A stretch of 64,000 nucleotides of DNA from Moorena sp. SS36440bin_2 (GTDB lineage: Bacteria > Cyanobacteriota > Cyanobacteriia > Cyanobacteriales > Coleofasciculaceae), in contig WTKN01000201.1 of the NCBI GenBank assembly GCA_011524395.1, positions 1 through 64,000 on the forward strand, read 5' to 3'. A program made the translations under genes and the position numbers. Below are positions 48,296-58,288 of this stretch, one piece after another (position 1 is the first letter of the stretch; each line of letters opens with the position of its first letter). The notes below the pieces were generated by a model. It made no database searches. It saw nothing but the letters and a program-made list of their open reading frames with translations, and was not told the DNA's origin.

Positions 48296-50944
48296 TTAGA
48301 TGTTTTCTCCTTTGCCTTTTCCACCCAAGCCTTTTGACTTATTTCGTGCTGCTTCCAAGAGTAAACGTTGCTCAGCACGGGTAATTGCTTGGTAAGTAGC
48401 TTCCACATCTTTAACATCAACAGAAATCGAAGTAATTCCCCACTGCACCAACAGATCAATTAGTTCCGGATCTTGAACCGTAGCTTGACCACAAATTGAG
48501 CAAGGAATACCAGCTTCTTTTGCCATTTCGATTAATTGCTGAATTGCTTGTTTGACCACTGGATGGCACCCTGCCATCAGTGTTTCCAACTGTCTCTGTT
48601 CCCGATCAGCTCCTAGTAAAAGTTGCGTCAAATCATTAGTACCAATAGAAATTCCTTGAACACCTGCCCTAACATAGTCTGGTAGCAAAAATAACACAGA
48701 TGGCACTTCTGCCATAATCCAAAGTTGAAAATCAGGATTATCAGTAAGTCCTACCTGTTCTACCCGACGGCGGCAAAAGGTAAACTCTTCCACAGTACGT
48801 ACAAAGGGCAAAATCAGCCGTAAATTCCTGCAGCCGTAAGCATAAACCTCCTGTAAAGCTGCCAGTTCCAAATCAAAGCTAGCTGGGTCACTCAGATAGC
48901 GACGAGTGCCACGTAGACCGAGCATCGGGTTAACTTCCGCTTCCGTTACCAGGTGATCCCCACTCAGGGATGGAAATTCATGGGAGCGCCAATCCGTGGA
49001 GCGATAAAATACAGGACGTGGTGCCAAGGTAACTGTAAATTGAACAATTAACTGAGCCAAGCGTTCTACCAACTCACGCTCATGGCCCTGTCTTTGCCAC
49101 TGACTGGGGTGCAGATTATTCAAAATCTCCAACATCATCAGTTCTGAACGCAATAACCCCACTCCATCCACTGGCAAACCCACAATTTTTTCTAGGGAGT
49201 CCGGCTGGCTAAGATTAACCAATAATTGAGTAGCAATGGGGAAAGTATTTTGAAAGTTGAAGGGATGAAAGTTGACTTTTGCTTCCCTTTTTCTTAATCC
49301 TGAGCCATGCAACTTTTCAACCGGAAACCCTTGCTTAGTTCCTAGTCGATAAACTTCTCCCTGTCCCCCATCCACGAGTAGAGACTCGCCAGTTTCTATG
49401 ATTTGGGTAATACCAGCCGCACCCACAACACAGGGAATACCAAGTTCTCTAGCAATAATCCCAGCATGACTAGTTATCCCTCCTTGTTCAGTAATAATAG
49501 CGGCTACGTGCTTGAGCCCAGGTAGCCAGTCAGGAGAAACACTTTGGGCAACCAAAATTCTACCAGATACAATTGCTGAGACGTTTTTGCCCTGACCCGA
49601 TATCACATGAGCAGTTGCTGTAACTCTTCCTGGTGCTGCAGGTAATCCTCTCACAAGCATAGGCGTGATGGATGGGTTGACAGTGTGTTCACTAGAGTTG
49701 CTCCCAATGGAGTCCGATGAGGCTTCAAGCACATTGGGTCGGCTACCCACTTGTACAGACGTAAACCGCTTGCCGTAGGAAGTAGTAGAACCAACAGAGT
49801 AAGCTAGTTTGGAAGCATGATATGACGGTTCAACCCTCAACTGGCTAGCATCCCACTTTTGCCCAGTTTGAGGACTAAATTTCGTAATTTGTAACTCTGG
49901 TTCTGAGTTTTCTGAGGTTTGCCATAGTGTCCATTCTAGGGAAAAGGTAGGACTAATATCAGCCACTAGACGCTGGCTGATAGTAATTAGCTCTTGGAGG
50001 TATTTGTCCTTTAGGGTGTACTGTTTTTGTTGCTCCTCACTGAGTAGATGGGCTTGCACACTGTTCTGGGTTAGTGATAATGAGTCTGGTTCCAGATACA
50101 ACCCATAGGCACGGGTTTTACGACCCAGTCGTGAGGCTAGCACAATACCAGTTTCGATCTCAATATGGTAATAGTCTGGCACTACTTCCCCCTTCGCCAA
50201 TGCATTACCTAAGCCCCAAGTTGCTTGGATGTAACCCTCAGCTTGGTTAATCTGGAGTGTACCAGAAGCGATCGCATCCCACATTGGTTGTATCAAGACT
50301 GCCAAATTGAGCTGCTGGAGACCAATACTATGCCGTTGCCAGTAAAATAGACTTCTGGCGCGAAATAGTTCTGCCCAAACCTGTTTTAAAGACACTTCCA
50401 TTGCTAGTGGTTGCCTCGGGCAAATATAGGATCCCAAAATTTTATCTGGTAAGGTTGAGAAAATCTGGGGTTGATCTGATCTTGCCACTCCAGTTTCTCC
50501 AGTGTCCTCTTCCATTCCCGACCTTGGTGATGTCATGGATAAGGAAGGGTGAAAAATTGCTGCTGGGGCGAGTGTAGTTTCTGATATTTCCGATAGGGTT
50601 GATGCCAACACCGAAGCTAAAGTCGCCCCTTGAATTTTGTGACGAATTTGCTGAGCCACTTGCTGTAGCTGGCGATGATTGTCCACATCTACGTAAAGAT
50701 AAGAAGAAGGTAAATCAGCTAAGAGGGGTTCAGACTCACCTAAAATTGCAATAAATTCCCACAATGCCTTTGCACTCACCACAAACCCAGGTACAACCGG
50801 ATAATCCCGTTGCAACAGCTGACTTAAGTTAAAGGCTTCATTGCCCACAAAGGGATACTCTGAAGGTTGAATCAGATCAAGAGAATAAAGATTATCCACA
50901 AATCGCCGCTTAATCCTGTTGTTGCTCCGGGATTTTGGCATCAT
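48296..50944 (-). CDS. PEP synthase/PPDK-like PEP-utilising enzyme
   Basis: EQGGITSHAGIIARELGIPCVVGA (phospho-His), GLLRSE, IMAEVPSVLFLLPDYVRAGVQGISIGTNDLTQLLLGADRE, ICGQA. Confidence 0.9.
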   Translation of the reverse strand: MMPKSRSNNRIKRRFVDNLYSLDLIQPSEYPFVGNEAFNLSQLLQRDYPVVPGFVVSAKALWEFIAILGESEPLLADLPSSYLYVDVDNHRQLQQVAQQIRHKIQGATLASVLASTLSEISETTLAPAAIFHPSLSMTSPRSGMEEDTGETGVARSDQPQIFSTLPDKILGSYICPRQPLAMEVSLKQVWAELFRARSLFYWQRHSIGLQQLNLAVLIQPMWDAIASGTLQINQAEGYIQATWGLGNALAKGEVVPDYYHIEIETGIVLASRLGRKTRAYGLYLEPDSLSLTQNSVQAHLLSEEQQKQYTLKDKYLQELITISQRLVADISPTFSLEWTLWQTSENSEPELQITKFSPQTGQKWDASQLRVEPSYHASKLAYSVGSTTSYGKRFTSVQVGSRPNVLEASSDSIGSNSSEHTVNPSITPMLVRGLPAAPGRVTATAHVISGQGKNVSAIVSGRILVAQSVSPDWLPGLKHVAAIITEQGGITSHAGIIARELGIPCVVGAAGITQIIETGESLLVDGGQGEVYRLGTKQGFPVEKLHGSGLRKREAKVNFHPFNFQNTFPIATQLLVNLSQPDSLEKIVGLPVDGVGLLRSELMMLEILNNLHPSQWQRQGHERELVERLAQLIVQFTVTLAPRPVFYRSTDWRSHEFPSLSGDHLVTEAEVNPMLGLRGTRRYLSDPASFDLELAALQEVYAYGCRNLRLILPFVRTVEEFTFCRRRVEQVGLTDNPDFQLWIMAEVPSVLFLLPDYVRAGVQGISIGTNDLTQLLLGADREQRQLETLMAGCHPVVKQAIQQLIEMAKEAGIPCSICGQATVQDPELIDLLVQWGITSISVDVKDVEATYQAITRAEQRLLLEAARNKSKGLGGKGKGENI

Positions 50945-51177
50945 ATCTCGAAGGCATAATATCTCTTACCATTTATCACGTCGTATTCACATAAATCGTT
51001 AATTAAAAATTGAGTCTCAACCAAGAATAATAAGTAGTCAACTGGACATGATATTATTAATCCTTCCTGTACTTTGCATCACGGTCTTAGAGGCAGAAAA
51101 CGGTAAAAATACTGAGGGATTCTCATTGTCAGTCTTGGCATCTTGAGAAATATCATGCCAAATAAATCCCCAAAATT

Positions 51178-51891
51178 ATGTTACAGGGAATTCAGACCCT
51201 TAAAAAGGGTCTATTAAGTCTCTTTCTGAAATCGAACTGTCCCCTATGTGAGCGCCCTGCCACTGATGAATTGTGTAATTATTGCGAGCAGCAGTTACTC
51301 CGCTGCCAACTTGACAAAAATCAATTTTTATGTACTCAAAATCTCCCACTGTTTATCTGGGGCAATTACGGTGGTCCATTAAAACGAGTACTCGCTGCCC
51401 TGAAATATGAAAACCAACCCCAGCTAGCACATCCCTTGGGCCATTGGCTGGGTAAAGCTTGGTTAAAATCCTCAGCCACCCGTAGCCAAAAGCAAAAATT
51501 AATAGTAGTTCCCATTCCCATGCACCCTACAAAACAGCAACAAAGAGGTTACAACCAGGCAGAGCTGATTGCCCAAAGTTTTTGTGAATTAACTGGCTAC
51601 AAACAAGCACCACTGGGTTTAGAAAGAGTCCGGGCAACTCAACCTCAGTTTAGTTTATCTGTCCAAGAGCGAGCGCAAAACCTAGCAGATGCGTTTATTA
51701 TTGGTAAACACTTTCTCAGACATCATAGCACCTCACCCGTACTAATCCTAGATGATATCTACACCAGCGGAGCTACACTCCAATCAGCCACCACTACCCT
51801 CAGAAAGCATGGAATAACCGTACATGGGTCAGTTGCGATCGGCGTAGCCGCGCCAAAGGCGATCGCAACATCTAGACCATCGGTAAAGTAA
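51178..51891 (+). CDS. comF: ComF family phosphoribosyltransferase-like protein
   Basis: CPLCERPATDELCNYCEQQL; PIPMHPTKQQQRGYNQAELIAQ; VLILDDIYTSGATLQSA. Confidence 0.94.
   Translation: MLQGIQTLKKGLLSLFLKSNCPLCERPATDELCNYCEQQLLRCQLDKNQFLCTQNLPLFIWGNYGGPLKRVLAALKYENQPQLAHPLGHWLGKAWLKSSATRSQKQKLIVVPIPMHPTKQQQRGYNQAELIAQSFCELTGYKQAPLGLERVRATQPQFSLSVQERAQNLADAFIIGKHFLRHHSTSPVLILDDIYTSGATLQSATTTLRKHGITVHGSVAIGVAAPKAIATSRPSVK
51835..51866. repeat. Palindromic HIP1-flanked repeat inside comF 3' end
   Basis: GCGATCGGCGTAGCCGCGCCAAAGGCGATCGC. Confidence 0.8.
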
Positions 51892-52059
51892 TCACAAAAT
51901 GTGGGTCAGTTGATGATCGGGTGATGGGATAATCGGCTGATGGGATAATCGGCTGATCGGGTGATCAAAATCTATAGATTTTCCGTCAAATTTGATTACT
52001 GAAGCAATGCTCTAGAAACAAGAAAGCCTGACAGTACCAAAGTTCTCAGTCACAGAGTC

Positions 52060-52665
52060 TTACTGAGCAGTTAGTACTAACTGCTCAGTACTTACTGGTT
52101 TGAAATGCTTCACAATTTGCTGGGGATTCCCAATAACTACCACGCCGGGAGGGACAGACTTACGAACCACGCTGCCTAAACCTACTACACTATTTTCCCC
52201 AATGTGTACCCCTTTCATCACCGTAGCTCTAGCTCCAATCCAGACATTTCGCTCAATCACAATCTCAGCTGAAACCTTTGGTCCTGGAGGACAGTGACGC
52301 AGATGGGGTTGTAGGTTATGGTAATCGCTATCAGCAAGAAAGCAGTCAGAAATTAGACATTCATCTCCCACAGTAATTGAGCACTCGCAACCTATACAAG
52401 GCCCATTAAGTAGTACATTTGAACCAATAGTGACCTCACCAGAACCATAGATCAATACTTCTTTACCCAAGCGAGAACCTGAGCCAATCACCACCTTAAC
52501 ACTACCTGCTACCTCAAGAGAGCCTTTGATCTGCACTCCTTTGGCAAGGGTGAGATTGGGGTATCGAAACTGATAGTATAAACGCTTAGCCTCAAAATAA
52601 AGATTAGCGAGAAATTTTAGAAATGGGTGATTAATCTGCTGCATGACACGAAATTGGTGAATCAA
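52060..52665 (-). CDS. Left-handed beta-helix (hexapeptide) acyltransferase
   Basis: IERNVWIGARATVMKGVHIGENSVVGLGSVVRKSVPPGVVVIGNPQQIV. Confidence 0.93.
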   Translation of the reverse strand: MIHQFRVMQQINHPFLKFLANLYFEAKRLYYQFRYPNLTLAKGVQIKGSLEVAGSVKVVIGSGSRLGKEVLIYGSGEVTIGSNVLLNGPCIGCECSITVGDECLISDCFLADSDYHNLQPHLRHCPPGPKVSAEIVIERNVWIGARATVMKGVHIGENSVVGLGSVVRKSVPPGVVVIGNPQQIVKHFKPVSTEQLVLTAQ

Positions 52666-52862
52666 AAGAACTAGTACTCTGTCAACCTAGTTTTGATAGT
52701 TAGAGCAAGGTGTTAGGTGTTAATGTTTAATGTAATCGTGTTCGATTAAGTGGAATAAGGCTTCGATGAATCTTTTTCACTAAGTCTTTTTCAGTTCTGT
52801 TGTCTAATACTTCTGGTAGTTAATACCTAGTGCTATCATGCCTAATTGCTAATCCCTAATCA

Positions 52863-54260
52863 CTAATTACTCAAACGCAGTAACACAAGAGAGTAAGGAT
52901 TCAATCTCACAGATGAGTACTTCAGTAGCCTTGTTGCTAGGGTTCTGCTCTTGACACCGTTGGCATCTAAAGAAAACATGGGTAGCCTTCGAGTCTTGGC
53001 AACATCCAGTGTTCCCTCAATCCTGATTCTGGCAAATTTGGCTGATTTATTGATCAACAATAGCGATCGCTGTTCGTTGGACTGCTCTATTGCCATAGCC
53101 TCCACAAACTTATGGCCACTCTCGGTGTACATCACCTTGCCAGTCAGGTACTTGATGGCCCAGCGAAATACAGTTGCAGCTGGTCGCAGATTATTCATGT
53201 GGTCGATCATGCCGTAATACATATCCTTGAGATGCCAGGAGGTCGCCATGTCAATTCCAGCGTCAGCTAAATGTTTGAATACTGAAGCAAACCAAACCGC
53301 TCCGATATGGGTATTCTGACGATTTTCACCAGAATTCCATGAGTAGTTGATGTTATATTCTCCCAAGAACAATGGTACTTTTCGGTCCGGAATGTATTTT
53401 TCTGCTATTTTGCGAAAATTCTCCACCTGCGTCCTATACTCTGGTGTGTAGGACATGAGTGTATCTGTGGACTCCTTGGCATTCCCACTACCGTAACGGT
53501 GCCAGGAAATGAAATCTACATTCGAAGCACATTTCTTGAGAAAATCTTCTAGTCGGTTAGGTTCATCCCAAGTCAAAACTGGTCCTCCCACCTTGATTGA
53601 GGGGTCTACAGCTTTCATTGCCCGTGCCACTTTGTTGTAGATCACCCACAGCTGATTCAACTTACCCGCTTTTTGATAAGGCACATCTTGTTCATTTAAA
53701 GGTTCCCAGTACCTAATCTGTCGTTGCTGGCGTCGATTGAGAATCTCCACCAGTTGAGCACAGAAGGTAGCATAGTTGTCATACTCCTTTCTCGACAGTA
53801 GACCACGCCGATTTGTAGCCATCCAACTAGGCCAGCGGGGAATGTTTTGGATAATGGTAGGCTGTTGGGGATAAGAGGCATCGTAGCAGGCTTTAATTTT
53901 TTCCTCGTCCCAGGTTTTGGTAGCTCGGTTAGTCCAACGTTCGCATAGATCGATATGGTGAATACGAATTAACCTGATATCCAGTTCCGCCAGATGCTTC
54001 TGGAAAACCGAGTCTGATGCCTTTTCGAGAATAGTAATTTCGTAGTCGTTGGAGCCAAAGGTGAAGGGTGTAGTTTGTGCGATTGGCTTTGTCCAATCCA
54101 CCCTAACTTTAGTGTTAATTGAGCTTCCGGACAACCACAAATTTTGTATTGGTGATGCTCTTACCGAATTAGTAGCGCTTTCGTCCTCAAAGAGTCTTGG
54201 TAAGACGAATGCGATCGCAGCGCCAGATACTGCTAGCTGGAGTAATGTTCTACGTTTCAT
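52863..54260 (-). CDS. Tat-signal glycoside hydrolase (GH39/GH5-like clan A)
   Basis: MKRRTLLQLAVSGAAIAFVLP; RYWEPLNEQDVP; VPLFLGEYNINYSW; SWHRYGSG. Confidence 0.78.
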   Translation of the reverse strand: MKRRTLLQLAVSGAAIAFVLPRLFEDESATNSVRASPIQNLWLSGSSINTKVRVDWTKPIAQTTPFTFGSNDYEITILEKASDSVFQKHLAELDIRLIRIHHIDLCERWTNRATKTWDEEKIKACYDASYPQQPTIIQNIPRWPSWMATNRRGLLSRKEYDNYATFCAQLVEILNRRQQRQIRYWEPLNEQDVPYQKAGKLNQLWVIYNKVARAMKAVDPSIKVGGPVLTWDEPNRLEDFLKKCASNVDFISWHRYGSGNAKESTDTLMSYTPEYRTQVENFRKIAEKYIPDRKVPLFLGEYNINYSWNSGENRQNTHIGAVWFASVFKHLADAGIDMATSWHLKDMYYGMIDHMNNLRPAATVFRWAIKYLTGKVMYTESGHKFVEAMAIEQSNEQRSLLLINKSAKFARIRIEGTLDVAKTRRLPMFSLDANGVKSRTLATRLLKYSSVRLNPYSLVLLRLSN

Positions 54261-54263
54261 CGC

Positions 54264-56291
54264 TTATGACTTCACTAAACTATCACTAGATCTGTATAAG
54301 TAGGGTTTGGACTTAGTTTCTACCCCATTCACCACCAAACCCAACAGTTGAGCATTGTGCTGAGCCAGTTGTTCCAAGCTGTCACTGACAAAGTCACGCT
54401 TACTAATCTCAGGTCGAACAACAAACAACAAATTACGGATGACAGCAGCCATCAGGGCAGTTTCACTGGTCATACTGACCGGAGCACTGTCAATCAAAAC
54501 ATAGTCATAGTCACCCGATTCCTCCGCAGTAGCTAGGCTCTGCTCAAATTTCCCCTGAGTCACCAGCTCCACAATTTTGCCTTTTTTGTGGGAGGTAGGC
54601 AGTAAGTCAAGACTCGGTTGAATCTTCACCGGCTGTCCGGGTTTGAGGGGGTCATGGTGATGACCTAAGCGTTGAGAAAGGGTTGCCTGTCGGAAATCTC
54701 CATCCACTACCAAGACCCGAAATCCTAAATCTACCAGGGCTGTCGCCAATCCCAGAGTGACAGTAGTTTTACCTTCTGAGACCATCGCGCTAGTAATCAA
54801 GATGCGACGGTCTTCTCCAGAGCGTAAACTAATCACCGATGCTAGTCGCTGAAACTCTACATCCGTTTCTGTACCCAGCTCTAATCCCATACCAGCGTGC
54901 CTCAGATGAGGGATATTGACCACCATCGGGAACTTGATTGCCTGTAGATCTTTCGGGCTCAGCAGTGGGTTGCGTCGTTCTAGCAGCAATACCAGCGCTA
55001 TACTACCCACTGCGGATGCTAGAAAACCATTAGCTATGATTAACAACTTCTTCGGACCAGCAGGCTTCTCGTCAACAGTAGGAGGGTCAAGCACCTGTAC
55101 ATTGGGATAAGCACTAAAAGCATCAAGATTGACTTGCTCCATTTGAGCAACTAAACCGTTATAGACTCCCGCAGCCACATCGTACTGTCGCTTTAGTTCC
55201 AGCAGCCTAGACTGATGGACAGGAATCACCGTTAAAGTACTTTTCATCTGGTCAATCTGCTGCTGTAATTGCTCAGCCTGTTGTTGTTGACCACTAGCAG
55301 CACTTTCCGCCAGAATCAGTTGCTGGATTAACATTGCTCTTCCTTGAGCACTATCAGTAAGCGTCGGGTCTACTAACGTATCACCAGCTGCTAGAAAGAT
55401 GTACTGCTGAATCTGCTGCTGCAACTGCTCACGTTGTAGCAGCAGATTTTGGACCTCGGGATGAGCATAGGTATAAGTAGTTTGAGCTTTGACCAAAGTC
55501 GCTTCCAGTTCAGTCAACTGCTGCCGCACAAACTGGTAATCCCGATTTTCTGCCAGACCTAGAGAGCGGATTGCTTGTTTAGGAGTAAGAGCCAAACGAG
55601 TCGATAGGATTTGAAGCTGATGTTGACTGGCTTGAGCTTGAGCTTGAGCCTGAGCTTGGCTAATACTCAGATCAGTAATTGCCCTCACCAGTCCTTCAGT
55701 TTGGGCTTTGCTATTGACTAAACCAGAGGATTCCTGAAACTTTGCTAATGCCTCCTGAGACTGATCCAATTTTTGCTTAGCTCGCTCCAGCGCTTTCTTA
55801 TTAAACTCAACCCTAGTGGTACCATCTGCTTGACGTAGTTCATTCAGACGCTCCTGATACGCACTGATCAGTGCCTTGACTCGATCTCTTGCTAATTGTG
55901 GACTATCCCCAGTGGCATTCAACCAGATCGTAGTCGATTCCTGGTCAGGAGATACCGCGAACAACTTCTTGTATTGAACCAGCCTTTTAAAATCCGTTTT
56001 CTCTGGGTCAGACTCCAACAAGCGGCTCATCAAAGCATCACTGTTTAGAATCGATGCCTGCATATTCAGAGGATGACTCTTAGTCGCCAATTTAGAATCC
56101 CCCTTAGTTAATGACCCAAGGGTTCCTAAACTAGCTTGTAACTTGCCTGTTTCTGGTAGAATTAGCTGTGCTTTAGCAATCCAAAAAGGCTTTAATAAAG
56201 AAAAGGCTCCAAAGCTAGCTGCCAGCACCAACGAATTAAAAACTAATAAAATTGTCCAATGTCTATTCAGAATTGCAGCTACTTTTTTCAT
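54264..56291 (-). CDS. Second Wzc-like chain-length determinant / BY-kinase
   Basis: ILITSAMVSEGKTTVTLGLATALVDLGFRVLVVDGDFRQATLS; DYDYVLIDSAPV; Wzz N-term and coiled coil. Confidence 0.92.
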   Translation of the reverse strand: MKKVAAILNRHWTILLVFNSLVLAASFGAFSLLKPFWIAKAQLILPETGKLQASLGTLGSLTKGDSKLATKSHPLNMQASILNSDALMSRLLESDPEKTDFKRLVQYKKLFAVSPDQESTTIWLNATGDSPQLARDRVKALISAYQERLNELRQADGTTRVEFNKKALERAKQKLDQSQEALAKFQESSGLVNSKAQTEGLVRAITDLSISQAQAQAQAQASQHQLQILSTRLALTPKQAIRSLGLAENRDYQFVRQQLTELEATLVKAQTTYTYAHPEVQNLLLQREQLQQQIQQYIFLAAGDTLVDPTLTDSAQGRAMLIQQLILAESAASGQQQQAEQLQQQIDQMKSTLTVIPVHQSRLLELKRQYDVAAGVYNGLVAQMEQVNLDAFSAYPNVQVLDPPTVDEKPAGPKKLLIIANGFLASAVGSIALVLLLERRNPLLSPKDLQAIKFPMVVNIPHLRHAGMGLELGTETDVEFQRLASVISLRSGEDRRILITSAMVSEGKTTVTLGLATALVDLGFRVLVVDGDFRQATLSQRLGHHHDPLKPGQPVKIQPSLDLLPTSHKKGKIVELVTQGKFEQSLATAEESGDYDYVLIDSAPVSMTSETALMAAVIRNLLFVVRPEISKRDFVSDSLEQLAQHNAQLLGLVVNGVETKSKPYLYRSSDSLVKS

Positions 56292-56467
56292 GATCTATAT
56301 CCCTAGAAATTACAATTTTATTTGTAAAAAATGTGAATTTATATCAATTCAACAATCCCAATAATTAATCAAAATAAACGTTTTTATAAATAAAAAATAA
56401 TAAATAAATTGCTTTAAATCAATAAAATTATAATTTTTTTCAATTTTCCATTTTCAATTTTTTATTT

Positions 56468-57796
56468 TCAAGTTCTGTCAGCTAACTGCTGCCATCGAGA
56501 GACACACTGCTCATTTCGCTGTATTTCGGCAATAATTGCCCCTAACCAGACCCAAAAATACCACAAATACACTGCCATCCAGGTCAAAGGTGTTCCGTTG
56601 AGAAGCATGTACAAAGCCACCAGACTGGCAAACGCCCACTGGCAATGATGGTTACCACGAATAGCTGGAGTCCAAGTACTCCAAAGAGTTGAACCTAGAG
56701 CAGCTAAGAAAAATATAAAGCCAATGATGCCGTGCAAATAAAGAACTGAGGCGTAAGTTGAAAAGGAACCCAAAACAATGTCGTAGATATACCATTTGAC
56801 GGAGCCTTGTATAATTCCCCATCCCATCCAGGGGCGTTGTTGCCAAGCCTCAAGGGTTTTAGTAACCACAAGTTCCCGGTCTTTAGAGGATTCGGCACGA
56901 GCACTATTGAAAATTTCTAAGGGCTTTTTCACTAAATCACTTAAGGTCAGACCTCCCAAAAGAGCACAAAGTAATGAGCTTAATGAACCAATCCATAAAG
57001 AACCTTGACGAGCCAAACTGCTGCGGAAACAAGCTGTAATCACCAATGCGATCACAAAGGAAACCCACGATAAACGACTAAAACTAATTAGCAAAGCCGT
57101 TAAACAACCCGCTACAGATATTTGACGTAAGCGGCGGTTTTCTTCACCCAAGCAGATGAAAAAACTTAGAATCGAACACACCCCTACAATCGGGGGGTCC
57201 GGAGTGTAAAGAACTGTCCTCGGTAACGGGATACCAAAAAAAGGTTGTAAGTCAGCAAATGTAACTAGCAAACTCAGAGCACCGCCGGGAATCAGACGCG
57301 CTAAGGGCGGTAGAAAAGGTTCTTTGCCTAGTCCCACTGCCAGCATGACCATCTCAATGGCGATAGTCACTAAATATCCTGTTGCCATCCAAGCTACAGC
57401 ACGGGTCACCACCTTAACCCTGATTTCATGCCAGAATGGTAAGAGCAGTGCCGTAACAATTAAACAGTAGCTCTTGAAAAAAGTTACGAAGGTAGCAGCA
57501 ATTCTCTGGAAGGCAAACCCTACGTCATCGAGACCAAACGTAGCAGTCCAGACCATGACTATAGCCATACCTAACCAAGCCCAAATACAGGCAGGTATCG
57601 ATACCCTAGTGAGTTTGTCGATATCAAAGTTTACTGCTAACAAACCAACAACTACCGCTGGGTAGAATAGTGTTTGTATTCCCAACAACCACCAGAGCGG
57701 TGTTAGCACAATCACCCAGTAAATAACTTTTTCTGGAAATGACATGGCACCCAGTTTAAAGTTTCTGGTGTGGAAATCTGGTATGCTAGAGGTCAT
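56468..57796 (-). CDS. O-antigen polymerase/ligase-like membrane protein (Wzy-like)
   Basis: ~10 hydrophobic helices, RPWMGWGIIQGSVKWYIYDIVLGSFSTYASVLYLHGIIGF. Confidence 0.83.
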   Translation of the reverse strand: MTSSIPDFHTRNFKLGAMSFPEKVIYWVIVLTPLWWLLGIQTLFYPAVVVGLLAVNFDIDKLTRVSIPACIWAWLGMAIVMVWTATFGLDDVGFAFQRIAATFVTFFKSYCLIVTALLLPFWHEIRVKVVTRAVAWMATGYLVTIAIEMVMLAVGLGKEPFLPPLARLIPGGALSLLVTFADLQPFFGIPLPRTVLYTPDPPIVGVCSILSFFICLGEENRRLRQISVAGCLTALLISFSRLSWVSFVIALVITACFRSSLARQGSLWIGSLSSLLCALLGGLTLSDLVKKPLEIFNSARAESSKDRELVVTKTLEAWQQRPWMGWGIIQGSVKWYIYDIVLGSFSTYASVLYLHGIIGFIFFLAALGSTLWSTWTPAIRGNHHCQWAFASLVALYMLLNGTPLTWMAVYLWYFWVWLGAIIAEIQRNEQCVSRWQQLADRT

Positions 57797-57918
57797 AGTT
57801 AACAGTCCATACTTTGGTGTTTTAGAGCACGTTTATTATATGAGAGTGATTCAAATCTGCTAGCTTCGTTTGTTTATAGTGTTTTTTTGTCTGTTTTTAT
57901 TGGTATTGATAGCCCTCC

Positions 57919-58119
57919 GGTGCGCTTGACCCATTAAGAATTAAATTCTCCACGGGTCGCACCGCAAGGTTTTGCCGTTTCCATAACATTATTGTTTGAT
58001 AGCGTTGATCATACTTATGAGGTACAGTCAATTTTATTCCCTCTTTATTCAGGAAGAGGTGATTCCTACTCCCTCGGTGCGCTTGACCTAGGCGAATTAA
58101 ATTCGCCACGGGTCGCACC
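57919..58119. repeat. Two copies of hairpin element (57919-57963, 58076-58119)
   Basis: GGTGCGCTTGACC..AATTAAATTC..CCACGGGTCGCACC; related copy at 8133-8178. Confidence 0.85.
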
Positions 58120-58288
58120 GCTCCCTACAATCAATGACTTTTTACATCACTCAAGTGATAACTGCTATATATTAGCAGCCACAATAATATTGTGCCTATT
58201 TAATGCCTTAATTTAGATTAGAGAAATTACGGATTAAACAGTACATTCGCTTAAGCTCAACTTCAGTAAATTTACTTAATTTATTAGC

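Noticed and set aside
48181-48459. 92-aa minus-strand ORF overlapping the PEP-utilising enzyme 3' end
   Set aside because: Out-of-frame overlap with conserved coding sequence
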